64,000 nucleotides of DNA from Verrucomicrobiia bacterium (GTDB taxonomy: Bacteria > Verrucomicrobiota > Verrucomicrobiia > Limisphaerales > JADLHS01): assembly GCA_026125285.1 (NCBI GenBank), contig JAHCLO010000003.1:228661-292660 (forward strand). Direction: 5' to 3'. The notes under the pieces were generated by a model, which ran no database searches, was not told the DNA's origin, and saw only the letters and a program-made list of their open reading frames with translations. A program made the position numbers and the translations under genes. This document shows, piece after piece, positions 35,270 through 43,758 of this stretch. The stretch's first letter is position 1. The number at the start of each line of letters is the position of its first letter.

Positions 35270-35464
35270 TCATGAGCAAGCGTGGAATCGGGTTCTGGTG
35301 GCAAACTCGTCCAGTCTCTCGCCTTCGCCGAACTCAAAGTGGTCCAACCGCTTTTCCAGTTCATCCAACCGCAACAGAATGCGGCCGTTCTGGCGGAGCA
35401 GTTGCCAGCTGAACCAGCAAAGCGCCAAGAGGACCGCCCCAGTCGCTGTGAGCAGCAGGGTCAT
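35270..35464 (-). CDS. 64-aa membrane stub homologous to the MauD-like anchor
   Basis: Encodes MTLLLTATGAVLLALCWFSW followed by QLLRQNGRILLRLDELEKRL and a short tail ending in FHACS. The helix plus coiled segment are nearly the same as the N-terminus of the double thioredoxin protein at 32648-34030 (QLLRENGRILLRLDELENRL), but no thioredoxin domain follows. The ATG overlaps the TGA of the cysteine-rich gene upstream as ATGA, so translation is coupled. It is either a truncated paralogue or a small membrane partner of the thioredoxin protein. Confidence 0.68.
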   Translation of the reverse strand: MTLLLTATGAVLLALCWFSWQLLRQNGRILLRLDELEKRLDHFEFGEGERLDEFATRTRFHACS

Positions 35465-35805
35465 AATGTGAACGAACAAGGCGAATTCCTTTTGTAGCAT
35501 CCGCATGGCGCATCCGTGACTCCGCCATTGACCGCCTTGCCCCTTGGAGAATCCGGAGAGGCCGTTGCAATGCAGCCATTGGTGTCTAGGCAAAAACCAT
35601 CGTAAGCCCATTTGTAATGGAATTTCTGCGTGGACACCGCTCGGACACTGCAATAACCGGTGTGTGTTGCAGCTTTTGCCTGGTTCGCCGGCTCGAAGCA
35701 GGCCAGCGCCATGCCCGCGAGACCGACACCAAATTTCTTCAACGCTGCACGGCGGGTTAGCGATTGGACCAGGCTCTTGGCGAGTTCATCGAACGCGTTG
35801 CTCAT
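35461..35805 (-). CDS. Tat-leader cysteine-rich secreted protein (69-aa cargo, 6 Cys)
   Basis: A 114-aa precursor. The first 45 residues are the shared leader, with SLTRRAALKKFGVGLAGMAL and a cleavage-like site after NQAKA. The cargo of 69 residues has six cysteines (GYC, FC, GC, PCGC, PC), an even number that suits three disulfides, and aromatic stretches (KFHYKWAYDGF). I do not recognise the cargo family. A start nine codons upstream is possible, but the chosen ATG gives a leader of the same length as its neighbours. It overlaps the stub gene that follows. Confidence 0.75.
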   Translation of the reverse strand: MSNAFDELAKSLVQSLTRRAALKKFGVGLAGMALACFEPANQAKAATHTGYCSVRAVSTQKFHYKWAYDGFCLDTNGCIATASPDSPRGKAVNGGVTDAPCGCYKRNSPCSFTL

Positions 35806-35980
35806 ACGGTTCAGTTTATTTGTTGCCATGTTGGCCTCCCAGTTGCCGGCGGGCAGCAGCAGTCAGGAAATCCTCATGAATCTGTAGATTCGTCCAGACG
35901 CAACCTGATACGCACCCACGAAATCCCCCGCGTTGAGCCGGCCCCAACTCCCAACATGGCGAAGCCGTCAGCGTGTCGAC

Positions 35981-36223
35981 TCAGCGGCACGCTACAAGGC
36001 AATAATTCCGACATTCGTACTCTGACCAGGTAGGATATTTGCGAAGGCACTGCCTGATGCAGATCTCGCATTTGGGCTCCTTCTTTGCCGCCTCTGCCCG
36101 GTTCGCCAGTCCAAAGCAAGCCAGCGCCATGCCAGCCAGGCCGAAGCCGAATTTCTTCAGCGCCGCCCGCCGCGTGACCGATTGGGCCAGGCTTTTGGTG
36201 AGTTCGTCGAATTGGTGATTCAT
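35981..36223 (-). CDS. Tat-leader cysteine-rich peptide, helical-hairpin-like (6 Cys)
   Basis: An 80-aa precursor with the 45-residue leader (MNHQFDELTKSLAQ, SVTRRAALKKFGFGLAGMAL, ending NRAEA). The 35-residue cargo has the spacing C-x2-C-x3-C-x11-C-x3-C-x3-C. The two C-x3-C units joined by 11 residues are the arrangement seen in alpha-hairpinin peptides, with one extra outer cysteine pair here. Charged residues are frequent (KKEPK, IRQ, LRK). Function unknown; a secreted antimicrobial, inhibitor or signalling peptide is possible. Confidence 0.72.
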   Translation of the reverse strand: MNHQFDELTKSLAQSVTRRAALKKFGFGLAGMALACFGLANRAEAAKKEPKCEICIRQCLRKYPTWSEYECRNYCLVACR

Positions 36224-36281
36224 ACTGTTGCTTCCGTTTTGGTTGTTTGTTGTTCGTTGGGAAAGTGGGATTAACGTGCGG

Positions 36282-37253
36282 CTAGATTTCACCAGCTTCA
36301 ACCCGCGCAATCACATCGTTGATGAAGTCGAGGACCAAGGCCGTGTCCACCCGGCAATTGTGGCCGTTGGTCAGGGTGCCGCGACAAACGACGGCCACAA
36401 AGGTTTCCTGGCTTGTAACTGGGTCCACAAAAAACAATGGTCCTCCCGAATCGCCTCTGCTGCTCGCCCCGTTATCACGCTCCTCGGTATACAACCATTG
36501 ATCGTGGAGATTCCGAAATTCGATTTGCGCCGATCGGCGGTGTCCATCCGGAGGAAACGGTTGGTGCCCATAATTGTTATCACCCGCATCAACCCCATAA
36601 CCAACGACCGTGAACCCGGTTCGATCTGAAGTCGTCTTCAGTTTGCCGGCGTCCTTCAGGGCATCCAAAACATTCAAGGTCGGCAATGGAAGCGGAGTGA
36701 TTCCCGCGACCGGTTCATCGAAGATCAAGACCCCCACGTCGGCTCCGCCGCTGGCCCCGTTGCTGGGATTGTTGACGAAATCCGGGTGAGTCAACATGCC
36801 GGAAACGGGTCGCCACGTGCCGGGGTCGGTCGCGTCGGCGGCGAAACTAACGAGGAGGTCGTCGAGGGTCATGGCGCCTTGTGCCATGAGGCTTTCGACG
36901 AGCAGCGTTCCATGTCCGGCGGTGAGGTACACGCGGGGATGAATCAGCGTTCCGGATCCGCCAAACATCGGCGCTGGTATTCCCGGGATTGGGCTTACCA
37001 ACCACACCACGCCTCCGACATTGGGATGCGCATCGCCATCGAGTTGCCCGTTGGTGATAGCATGGGCTTCGCGCAGTCCGAGCCGCATCAGCGCCATGCC
37101 CGCAAGGCCGACGCCGAATTGCTTCAGCGCCGCGCGGCGCGTGACCGATTGCGCCAGGTTCTTGGTGAGTTCACCCCGTGAGAGAGCGGCCGGCGGTCGC
37201 CGAAAGCTCAGTGAGCAGTTTCTCTCACGGGGTGAATCGAATTGGTGGTACAT
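36282..37253 (-). CDS. Tat-leader trypsin-like serine protease
   Basis: A 323-aa precursor of the S1 (trypsin) family. The catalytic triad is visible: LTAGHG (His about 114), GGADVGVLIFD (Asp about 172) and RGDSGGPLFF (Ser about 269). The chain after the leader begins ITNGQ, similar to the IxNG/IVGG end of mature trypsins. The leader ELTKNLAQSVTRRAALKQFG matches the neighbouring cysteine-rich precursors but is interrupted after MYHQFD by 21 residues encoded by a palindromic repeat. It may process or accompany the cysteine-rich peptides. Confidence 0.88.
   Translation of the reverse strand: MYHQFDSPRERNCSLSFRRPPAALSRGELTKNLAQSVTRRAALKQFGVGLAGMALMRLGLREAHAITNGQLDGDAHPNVGGVVWLVSPIPGIPAPMFGGSGTLIHPRVYLTAGHGTLLVESLMAQGAMTLDDLLVSFAADATDPGTWRPVSGMLTHPDFVNNPSNGASGGADVGVLIFDEPVAGITPLPLPTLNVLDALKDAGKLKTTSDRTGFTVVGYGVDAGDNNYGHQPFPPDGHRRSAQIEFRNLHDQWLYTEERDNGASSRGDSGGPLFFVDPVTSQETFVAVVCRGTLTNGHNCRVDTALVLDFINDVIARVEAGEI
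37170..37236. repeat. Palindromic repeat inserted in the protease leader
   Basis: Perfect 16-base inverted ends TTCACCCCGTGAGAGA (37170-37185) and TCTCTCACGGGGTGAA (37221-37236). Compared with the uninterrupted leader genes, the net insertion is 63 bp, a multiple of three, so the reading frame is kept. Confidence 0.88.
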
Positions 37254-37346
37254 ACTTATTCACTTTTCGACCTATGCCCTCATTAGCGACCCGCGACCTC
37301 TCAACTGCAAGCCCGCGCGCAGGCCGCGTGAGTTTTCGCGTGGCAT

Positions 37347-37604
37347 TCAGGTGCAGTAGCCGTGTTTACTTATGCCGAGCGCGATGGGGGATCTGTTACA
37401 GAAGCCACTACAGCATTGATTCCCGTTCGAACACTGGCTACCACTGGGCCCGCAGTTGCCTTTCCCGCCCGCTTCAGTTTTGTTCGCCAGCCCGAAGCAG
37501 GCCAGCGCCATGCCCGCGAGGCCGAGGCTAAATTTCTTCAGCGCCGCGCGGCGCGTGACCAATTGGGCCAAACCCTTGGTGAGTTCATCGAATTGGTTGT
37601 TCAT
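37347..37604 (-). CDS. Tat-leader cysteine-rich peptide, knottin-like (6 Cys)
   Basis: An 85-aa precursor with the 45-residue leader (MNNQFDELTKGLAQ, LVTRRAALKKFSLGLAGMAL, ending NKTEA). The 40-residue cargo has C-x6-C-x5-CC-x3-C-x14-C, which is the cysteine framework of inhibitor cystine knots (knottins), with a slightly long last loop; segments are NCGPSGSQCSNGNQCCSGFC and HGYC. It is Gly/Ser/Asn rich as many knottins are. It is the first gene of the run on this strand. Function unknown. Confidence 0.75.
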   Translation of the reverse strand: MNNQFDELTKGLAQLVTRRAALKKFSLGLAGMALACFGLANKTEAGGKGNCGPSGSQCSNGNQCCSGFCNRSPIALGISKHGYCT

Positions 37605-37969
37605 ACTTGGTCGTTCCATTTGTGCGACCCCTCGCGAGGTCACGGTTGTTCGTGTATTGCTTCAGCATGGGCTGTTACCCCTTACAACAGGAAAGCCGGA
37701 AGAACCTTACAGAGAATTTTCAAGCCTCCGAGATTCAGCGCGGCAAGGGGAATTTGGCGGTTCCGGTGGCTGGTCTCAATTCAGGGAGCTTGGGTTACCG
37801 GGTGAACTTTCCCTGAACAAATTGGCCCATCGAACCGCTCGACGGAAGCTGGCGTTGTAGCGCGGGCGTCCTCGCCGGCGGGTTCGGGCGGCGTCCCGCC
37901 GCCAGTGGAAGGGACGCGCACCGGGACGGTGCTGGAACCCGCAGCCGGGGGACGACTGCTCTACGGGGT

Positions 37970-40900
37970 TTATGGCGAGGCGGAGAGTCTTGCCGGATAG
38001 GGCGGCTGATTCCAATCGAGGTTCATTTCGGCCAGTTGCCGCCGAATCAGGCGCAAATCCCACACGCGCAAGGCGTCGGCCGATTCGCTGGCGAACAGTT
38101 GGCAACCGTCTGCGCTGAAAACCAGCCCGGTGATCGTTCTTGAGTCTGGCGCTTCGAGGTTCGCCAACACTTCGCCCGTGGCCGCATCGTGCAATCGGAT
38201 TTTGTTCCCTGCATAAGAACCGGCGAAAAGTTTCCCTTCGCGCGAGAAGGCCATCCGTGAAAGAAACTTCCCATCAGGCTGAGGCGGAATGTGGAGGAAC
38301 AGCGACCAGGAACCGACTTGCCAGAAGAAGTAGCCTGACGGAGTCGCCGTCACAACTTGCCGGTCATCCGGGCTGAACGCCACGGTGGTGGCGGTATTCT
38401 CGCCCTCCTCCTCGACCAGCAGCTTCATGTTCAATCCTCCGGTATAAGCATCCCAAACTCGCACACCTCCATAGTGCCAGGCCCCGCTGGCGATCACCGA
38501 ACCGTTCGCATTGATGGCGCCGAACCGCATGCCGGGCTGAACCTCCGTCTCCGCTTGCTTCGCGAAGGTGTCCGTGCGGAAAATCTGGCAGCGGTCGTTG
38601 CCAACGATGGCGCAGACCCGACCGTCAGCGGACATCCAGCCCATGCGGGGGCCTGATGGATCGGCACACTCGGCGTTTACGAGCATCGGTTTTTCAAGAT
38701 TCCGCACCGCGCCCGCCTCGGATTTGGTGATCTGGCTGCGAAACAGACCTTCCGGTCCCGTGAGAATCAGATGCTCCGAGCGTTCGTCGAACCCGATCAC
38801 GGCTTTGCCATTGTGCAACTGGTCGGAACCGAGCGGACGCGCAGTCGGCACATCCCAAAGCTTAATGCCTTCCTGAGTTCTGAACGCCAGGAGCTTTCCG
38901 CTCGCGTCCATGACCGGTTCGCCGCCACCGCTGCCGCGGGCATCCGGCGCTTCGTGCAGGGTTCTCAAACATTGCCCACGCGCCACTTCGAGAAACTCCA
39001 GGACCACGCCATCCCAGCCGCCGTGGGCCAGACGCAGGCCTTCCGGGTCAAATCCCCAGAGGTGACCCGAAGTAAGGATCGCGGAAAGTTGGCGGCCACG
39101 ATCAAAGTCCCACAACCGCGTGTAACCGTCCCAGCCCGAGGAGGCCAGCATTTCGCCTGCGGGATCGAAACGCACGCGGATGCAGGATTCGGTTGGCCAC
39201 GTGCGAAGCCGTGCGCCACTGAGCGCATCCCAAAGGTGAATCGTCTTGTCCCCGCAGCCAATGGCCAGGCGACGGCCGTCTGGATGCCAGGCCACGTGCC
39301 ACGCAAAGCTGGCGTGTTGAAGGGTGGCCAGCGTCTGGCCGGTTCGGAGGTCCAGGATCAAAACGTTGGTCCCCGCCTCGGTGTTAAACAGGGCGAGCCG
39401 TTGCCCGGAAGGATCAATCTCGAGCGCGCCGGGCGCGCGGGACGAACCCAGCCCGTTCAGGGAGAACTGGCGAAGGCGCTCCCCGCTCGCCAGGTCGTGC
39501 AACACAATGCTGGTGCCATCCGAGACCCCCACCGTCTTGCTGTCCGAAGTGAAATCAACGTGCCACACACTAACAAGCGTGACTGCGCTCGCTGCCGCCG
39601 CCCAATCCCAGATTCGCCAACGGCCATCGGCATAACCCACCGAGAGGAACTTGCCGTTCGGGCTGAAGGCGGTCAAGGCGACCGCCGCGCTTCCCGTATC
39701 CGGCAACCGCCCCACCACAGTGTCGTCCGCCACCCGCCGGATGCTGACGCCGCCGGTCGGTTCGCTGAGGGCATATCGCTGAAAGCTGGGATCGACTGAA
39801 ATCTTCTGGCGGGTCTTGGTATAGTCTTTGCCTCCAACCCGTCGGAGATCGCGCAATACCATGGCGGCGATGGCTTCATTCCGGAGTGCTAACGAGGGGC
39901 GAATCGCGGCGGCGTTACTGAGTACCGCCAGACTGTCGAAATGCCGGCCGGATAGGCCGCTGAACCGGAGCGCACGCCCTTCCGAGAGATAGGCCGACCG
40001 CAAGTTGTCCTGGGCTTCCTGGTGCAACCGGCTTTGCACCCGCTCAGCTTTCGTGGCACGAACCGCCTGCCAAGTGCTCACGGTGACACCCGCCGTAAGA
40101 AGGACGATGATCGCCGCGGTAGCACCGAAACCGAATTTATGACGCCGGACGGTTTTTTGAAATTCGTAGAGCTTGCTGGGTGGACGAGCCAGCACCGGCT
40201 CGTTGTTCAGGTGGCGTTGGATGTCGCTGGCCAGGCCATTGGCGGTTTCGTAGCGCCGCGCGCGGTCTTTCTCCATGCACTTCATCACGATCCAGTCCAA
40301 GTCGCCGCGAAGTGAGTGAATGAGTTCCTGAATCTGCCCGTAGCGGCGTCTCGGTAGAGCGCCGCCATTTTCGCTGGTGGAGTCAGCGGCACTCTTCCGA
40401 GGTGCCGCTACGAGTTCCTGAGTCAGCCGTGTGCTGGGTTTGACCGGTTCGACTTCGCGGATCGTGCGGCGCATTTCATCCAAACCGGCGGCGACCAATT
40501 CCTTTGTGTCAAACGGAGTCGTGCCGGTAAGCAGTTCGTAAAGCAGCACGCCCAGGCTGTAGATGTCGCTGCGGGTGTCCACGTCCAGCGAACCCAATTG
40601 CGCCTGTTCCGGACTCATGTAGGCCGGCGTGCCGAGAAATTGCTCGAACGCGGTGAACAGCGTTTCATCCGTGAGCCGGCCTTGCGTGGCTTTGGCGATG
40701 CCGAAATCAATCACCTTGGGAACCGGCACGCCGTCCTGCGTCGCCACCAGAACGTTTGAGGGCTTGATGTCGCGATGGATGATGCCTTTTTGATGCGCGT
40801 GTTGGATGGCACGACAGACCTGGATGAACAGGTCCAGTCGTTGGCGTGTCGTGAGTTGGTTCTGATTACAGTAGTCGGTAATCTTGATGCCGCCCACCAG

Positions 40901-41335
40901 TTCCATCACGAAGTAAGGTCGGCCGGTTTCCGTGGCGCCAGCATCGAGCACCCGCGCAATGTTGGGGTGATCCATCAAAGCCAGTGCCTGACGTTCGGCC
41001 TCGAACCGGGCCACCACTTGCCGGGTGTCCATCCCGAGCTTGATGACCTTGAGCGCAACCTTACGGCGAACCGGCTCTTCCTGCTTCGCCATGTAAACCA
41101 CGCCACACCCGCCGTGGCCAATTTCTTGCAGCAACCGGTAGCGGCCAATGCGGTCGCCGGCTTTCTCGGTCGTAATTTGAGATGCCGGAGGAGGGGCTGC
41201 TGATTCTGCCTCCGAAGGTGGTTCGGTTTTCGCAAGACCCAGATTGAGCAGGCATTGAGGGCAGAATCCGCCCGGGCTGTCAGTGGGGATCTTCGCGCCG
41301 CACTCGCGGCATTGGTTCTCTGCAGTCATGGCCAT
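37970..41335 (-). CDS. Ser/Thr protein kinase with WD40 repeats
   Basis: A 1121-aa protein. Order: a zinc ribbon (CRECGAKIP...FCPQC), a kinase domain from about residue 60 ([48 protein letters not shown]), one membrane helix near residue 405 ([19 protein letters not shown]), then WD40-type repeats to the end (for example [21 protein letters not shown]). Such kinases are common in Verrucomicrobia and Planctomycetes. A palindromic repeat (40340-40411) is read in frame between the kinase C-lobe subdomains. The ECF sigma gene lies just upstream in transcription order, a known pairing. Confidence 0.93.
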   Translation of the reverse strand: MAMTAENQCRECGAKIPTDSPGGFCPQCLLNLGLAKTEPPSEAESAAPPPASQITTEKAGDRIGRYRLLQEIGHGGCGVVYMAKQEEPVRRKVALKVIKLGMDTRQVVARFEAERQALALMDHPNIARVLDAGATETGRPYFVMELVGGIKITDYCNQNQLTTRQRLDLFIQVCRAIQHAHQKGIIHRDIKPSNVLVATQDGVPVPKVIDFGIAKATQGRLTDETLFTAFEQFLGTPAYMSPEQAQLGSLDVDTRSDIYSLGVLLYELLTGTTPFDTKELVAAGLDEMRRTIREVEPVKPSTRLTQELVAAPRKSAADSTSENGGALPRRRYGQIQELIHSLRGDLDWIVMKCMEKDRARRYETANGLASDIQRHLNNEPVLARPPSKLYEFQKTVRRHKFGFGATAAIIVLLTAGVTVSTWQAVRATKAERVQSRLHQEAQDNLRSAYLSEGRALRFSGLSGRHFDSLAVLSNAAAIRPSLALRNEAIAAMVLRDLRRVGGKDYTKTRQKISVDPSFQRYALSEPTGGVSIRRVADDTVVGRLPDTGSAAVALTAFSPNGKFLSVGYADGRWRIWDWAAAASAVTLVSVWHVDFTSDSKTVGVSDGTSIVLHDLASGERLRQFSLNGLGSSRAPGALEIDPSGQRLALFNTEAGTNVLILDLRTGQTLATLQHASFAWHVAWHPDGRRLAIGCGDKTIHLWDALSGARLRTWPTESCIRVRFDPAGEMLASSGWDGYTRLWDFDRGRQLSAILTSGHLWGFDPEGLRLAHGGWDGVVLEFLEVARGQCLRTLHEAPDARGSGGGEPVMDASGKLLAFRTQEGIKLWDVPTARPLGSDQLHNGKAVIGFDERSEHLILTGPEGLFRSQITKSEAGAVRNLEKPMLVNAECADPSGPRMGWMSADGRVCAIVGNDRCQIFRTDTFAKQAETEVQPGMRFGAINANGSVIASGAWHYGGVRVWDAYTGGLNMKLLVEEEGENTATTVAFSPDDRQVVTATPSGYFFWQVGSWSLFLHIPPQPDGKFLSRMAFSREGKLFAGSYAGNKIRLHDAATGEVLANLEAPDSRTITGLVFSADGCQLFASESADALRVWDLRLIRRQLAEMNLDWNQPPYPARLSASP
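40340..40411. repeat. Palindromic repeat, family F, inside the kinase gene
   Basis: Left arm GTAGCGGCGTCTCGGTAGAG and right arm complementary to GTAGCGGCACCTCGGAAGAG. The unit is flanked by a direct repeat GAGTTCCTGA (40322-40331 and 40412-40421). It is translated as a [17 protein letters not shown]-type segment before the conserved [14 protein letters not shown]. Confidence 0.78.
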
Positions 41336-41379
41336 TCCTTACAAACGGAATTGCGGGCAAACCTTACGGGTGACGCCCT

Positions 41380-42132
41380 TCATCCACTGAGCAGCGAGAT
41401 CAGGTAGCGAAGCTCTTCGTCCACCTCGGCTTCGGACGAAACCGTCTGCGCGACCTGCTCGCGCAACAGCACGCCGAAGCGTTGTTTCAGCCGGTGAACT
41501 GCCACGTCAATCGCGCCGACGCTGACGCCGCGCTTCGCGGCCAGTTCGGCCCGGGACACATTGCCTTGGCCTCCGGGAAGGAAGCCCTGCAAGTCGTCAA
41601 ACAGCTCCCTTTTTTCGTTTCGGTAATATTCACGGCGCAAGGCCTGCAGGGTCCGCTCCAGGAGCGCAAAGGCCCAGCGGCGTTCAAAGAGCGCCTCGGG
41701 AGTCCGCTGGTCGGCGGGCTCCAACGCATAACGCGCCTGCGCGTCGGCCGCATCCAAAGGAATGAGCGACCGGCCGCCGCCCCGGCGTTGGGCTTGAGCG
41801 CGTTCCCGTTCGTTGGCCAGGAAGTTCTTCAAGCAGACCAAAAGAAAGGAGCGGAACTTTCCCGCCGCCGGCCGCACACCGCTCAACGAGTCTCGCTCCA
41901 GGAAGCGAAAGAAAAATTCCTGCGTCAGGTCTTCAGCTTCGTGCGAAGCAATCCCGTTGCGCCGGATGTAGGCATAGAGCGGATACCAATACGTGGAGCA
42001 CAGACTGGCGAGGGCTTCCTGTGCGAGTGCGCCGTCTTTGTCGCGGGCTGCCAGCACCATGGTCCAGTGGGTCGTGTGAAAGCCCATTGCTGTCGCGGGC
42101 ACGTCAGCGCGCATCGGGGACTCCGGGGTCAT
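41380..42132 (-). CDS. ECF-type RNA polymerase sigma factor
   Basis: A 250-aa sigma factor: region 2 is EAEDLTQEFFFRFLERDSLS with KFRSFLLVCLKNFLANERERA; region 4 is NVSRAELAAKRGVSVGAIDVAVHRLKQRF, plus a C-terminal extension (EAEVDEELRYLISLLSG). This subgroup, with HTTHWTMVLAA near its start, typically stands beside Ser/Thr kinases, as here (45 bp gap to the kinase gene). The kinase could phosphorylate it or its partner. Start set at the ATG of MTPESPMRAD. Confidence 0.88.
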   Translation of the reverse strand: MTPESPMRADVPATAMGFHTTHWTMVLAARDKDGALAQEALASLCSTYWYPLYAYIRRNGIASHEAEDLTQEFFFRFLERDSLSGVRPAAGKFRSFLLVCLKNFLANERERAQAQRRGGGRSLIPLDAADAQARYALEPADQRTPEALFERRWAFALLERTLQALRREYYRNEKRELFDDLQGFLPGGQGNVSRAELAAKRGVSVGAIDVAVHRLKQRFGVLLREQVAQTVSSEAEVDEELRYLISLLSG

Positions 42133-42317
42133 GAAGGAGTCCTTACCAAAGGGAGCAACTTCAGTCAACAACGAGGCCTGTGAGGGAGGATTCGCCTTGA
42201 CAGATTCCGGGACGCTGGAATGAATGCCACGCAGCACAGAGGCTTCCCGATGTCAACGCTTTGAATTGGTCACGAGTTGCCTCGCCGGCAAAAGCCAGAC
42301 GCAGCAAACCGCGGAAT

Positions 42318-43736
42318 TCATCCCAATACCAGCGCCGCGTTGCTGTCACCGAACTTCTCCACCGGCGTGCCCATCTGCTCGAGCATCGAAACGTAGAGAT
42401 TGCAGAGCGGCGTGCCTTTCGGGCTGGCGATGTGGCGGCCGGTCTTGATTTTACCGCCACCGCGTCCGGCGAGGATGATGGGCAGGTTGGCGGGGTCATG
42501 GCGGTTGCCATCGGACATGCTCGAACCGAACAGCACCATGCTGTTGTCGAGCAACGTGCGTTCGCCTTCCTTGATCGCGGCCAGTTTGTCCATGAGATAG
42601 GCAAGCTGTTCGTTGTGCCAGCGATTGATTTTTGTGTAAGGCTCGTATTTTTCCGCCTTGTCCTGATGATGGCTGAATTCGTGGTGTCCGCCGCCCGCGC
42701 CGGGAATGAGCTTGCCGAAATTCTTTCCGGAAACGTCGTTCGCGAACATGAAGCTGCTGATACGCGTGCTGTCGGTCCAGAACGCGAGCACGATCAAATC
42801 CAGCATTAGGCGGACGTGCTCTTGATGGTCGCCGGGTTCGCCTTTCGGTGCGGCGATGTCTTCGCCCGGTTGCGTCTCTGGTTTCCAGGTGCGCGGGTCG
42901 GGCTTGGAGAAAAACTCCAGCCGCTTCTCCACGTCGCGCACGGCGTCGAGGTACTCGTCGAGTTTGTATTGATCGTCGCGGCCAAGACGGCTGCGAAGTC
43001 GGTTGGCATCGTTCAAGACGAGATCGAGCAGCGCTTTGCGGTCCTCTTGTTTGCGCTGGTCAGCGGCGGAAATGCGGTCGGCTTTCATCACGCTGAACAG
43101 CCGTTCGTACGCGAGACGCGGATTGATTTCCTTGGCGAGCGGCATGTTGGGTGAGCGCCATGAGATGTAACATCCGTAAAGGCGCGTGTAGCCGACGTTG
43201 GTGTCAATGCCCGAGATGACGGGATCAATGCCGAGTTCCAGGGAGGGCAGGGGAGTGAGAGGGCCAATTTGCTGCGCGCAAAGCTGGTCAATGGAAAGGC
43301 CGCCCACGCTGATGTCCTTGCCGGCGGTTTTGCGCACGGGCAGGCCGGTGAGAAAATTCGCCGTCTTCGCGTAATGCCCATCGCCCTGGTGGCTGTGTTG
43401 TTTGTCGAGGCCGGAGAAGACGAGAAGGTTTTCGCGATGTTTCGCCAGCGGTTCGAGGGCGAAGGGTAATTCAAAATCCGCGCCGTCGGTTTTGGGAAAC
43501 CAGTTTCGCTCCAGCACGCCGTTCGGGAAATAGATGCAGGCCATGCGAACCGGCGCTTGAACGTTGGCCGCCACCTTGGTCGAGGCGAGCGCGTCCGGCG
43601 CGGCGATGGCGGCAACCTTGCCCATCGCGTCGAGCAGCGGCAGGCCGAGCATGGCGCCGGCGCCTTTCAGGAAAGAACGGCGCGGCATGCGCCAGTTGCG
43701 TTCGAGGATTACGGGCGCCTTTTCGATTGTTTTCAT
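42318..43736 (-). CDS. DUF1552 secreted protein
   Basis: A 472-aa protein with a Tat-like signal MPRRSFLKGAGAMLGLPLLD. IYFPNGVLERNWFPK, LVFSGLDKQHSHQGDGHYAK, TNVGYTRLYGCYISWRSP, DSTRISSFMFANDVSGKNF and NSMVLFGSSMSDGNRHDPANLPIILAG identify DUF1552. These proteins pair with DUF1592 planctomycete cytochromes; the pair is thought to act in degradation of polysaccharides or related substrates, but this is not established. It begins 22 bp after the cytochrome gene. Confidence 0.93.
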   Translation of the reverse strand: MKTIEKAPVILERNWRMPRRSFLKGAGAMLGLPLLDAMGKVAAIAAPDALASTKVAANVQAPVRMACIYFPNGVLERNWFPKTDGADFELPFALEPLAKHRENLLVFSGLDKQHSHQGDGHYAKTANFLTGLPVRKTAGKDISVGGLSIDQLCAQQIGPLTPLPSLELGIDPVISGIDTNVGYTRLYGCYISWRSPNMPLAKEINPRLAYERLFSVMKADRISAADQRKQEDRKALLDLVLNDANRLRSRLGRDDQYKLDEYLDAVRDVEKRLEFFSKPDPRTWKPETQPGEDIAAPKGEPGDHQEHVRLMLDLIVLAFWTDSTRISSFMFANDVSGKNFGKLIPGAGGGHHEFSHHQDKAEKYEPYTKINRWHNEQLAYLMDKLAAIKEGERTLLDNSMVLFGSSMSDGNRHDPANLPIILAGRGGGKIKTGRHIASPKGTPLCNLYVSMLEQMGTPVEKFGDSNAALVLG

Positions 43737-43758
43737 GGGAATTGCTGGGTGCGGCGGT

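Noticed and set aside
35465-35653. Longer start for the MauD-like stub
   Set aside because: It would overlap the cysteine-rich gene by 190 bp; the ATGA overlap at 35464 gives a natural start and the anchor homology begins there.
36228-36629. Plus-strand open frames over the protease gene
   Set aside because: They mirror the well-supported trypsin-like coding sequence on the minus strand.
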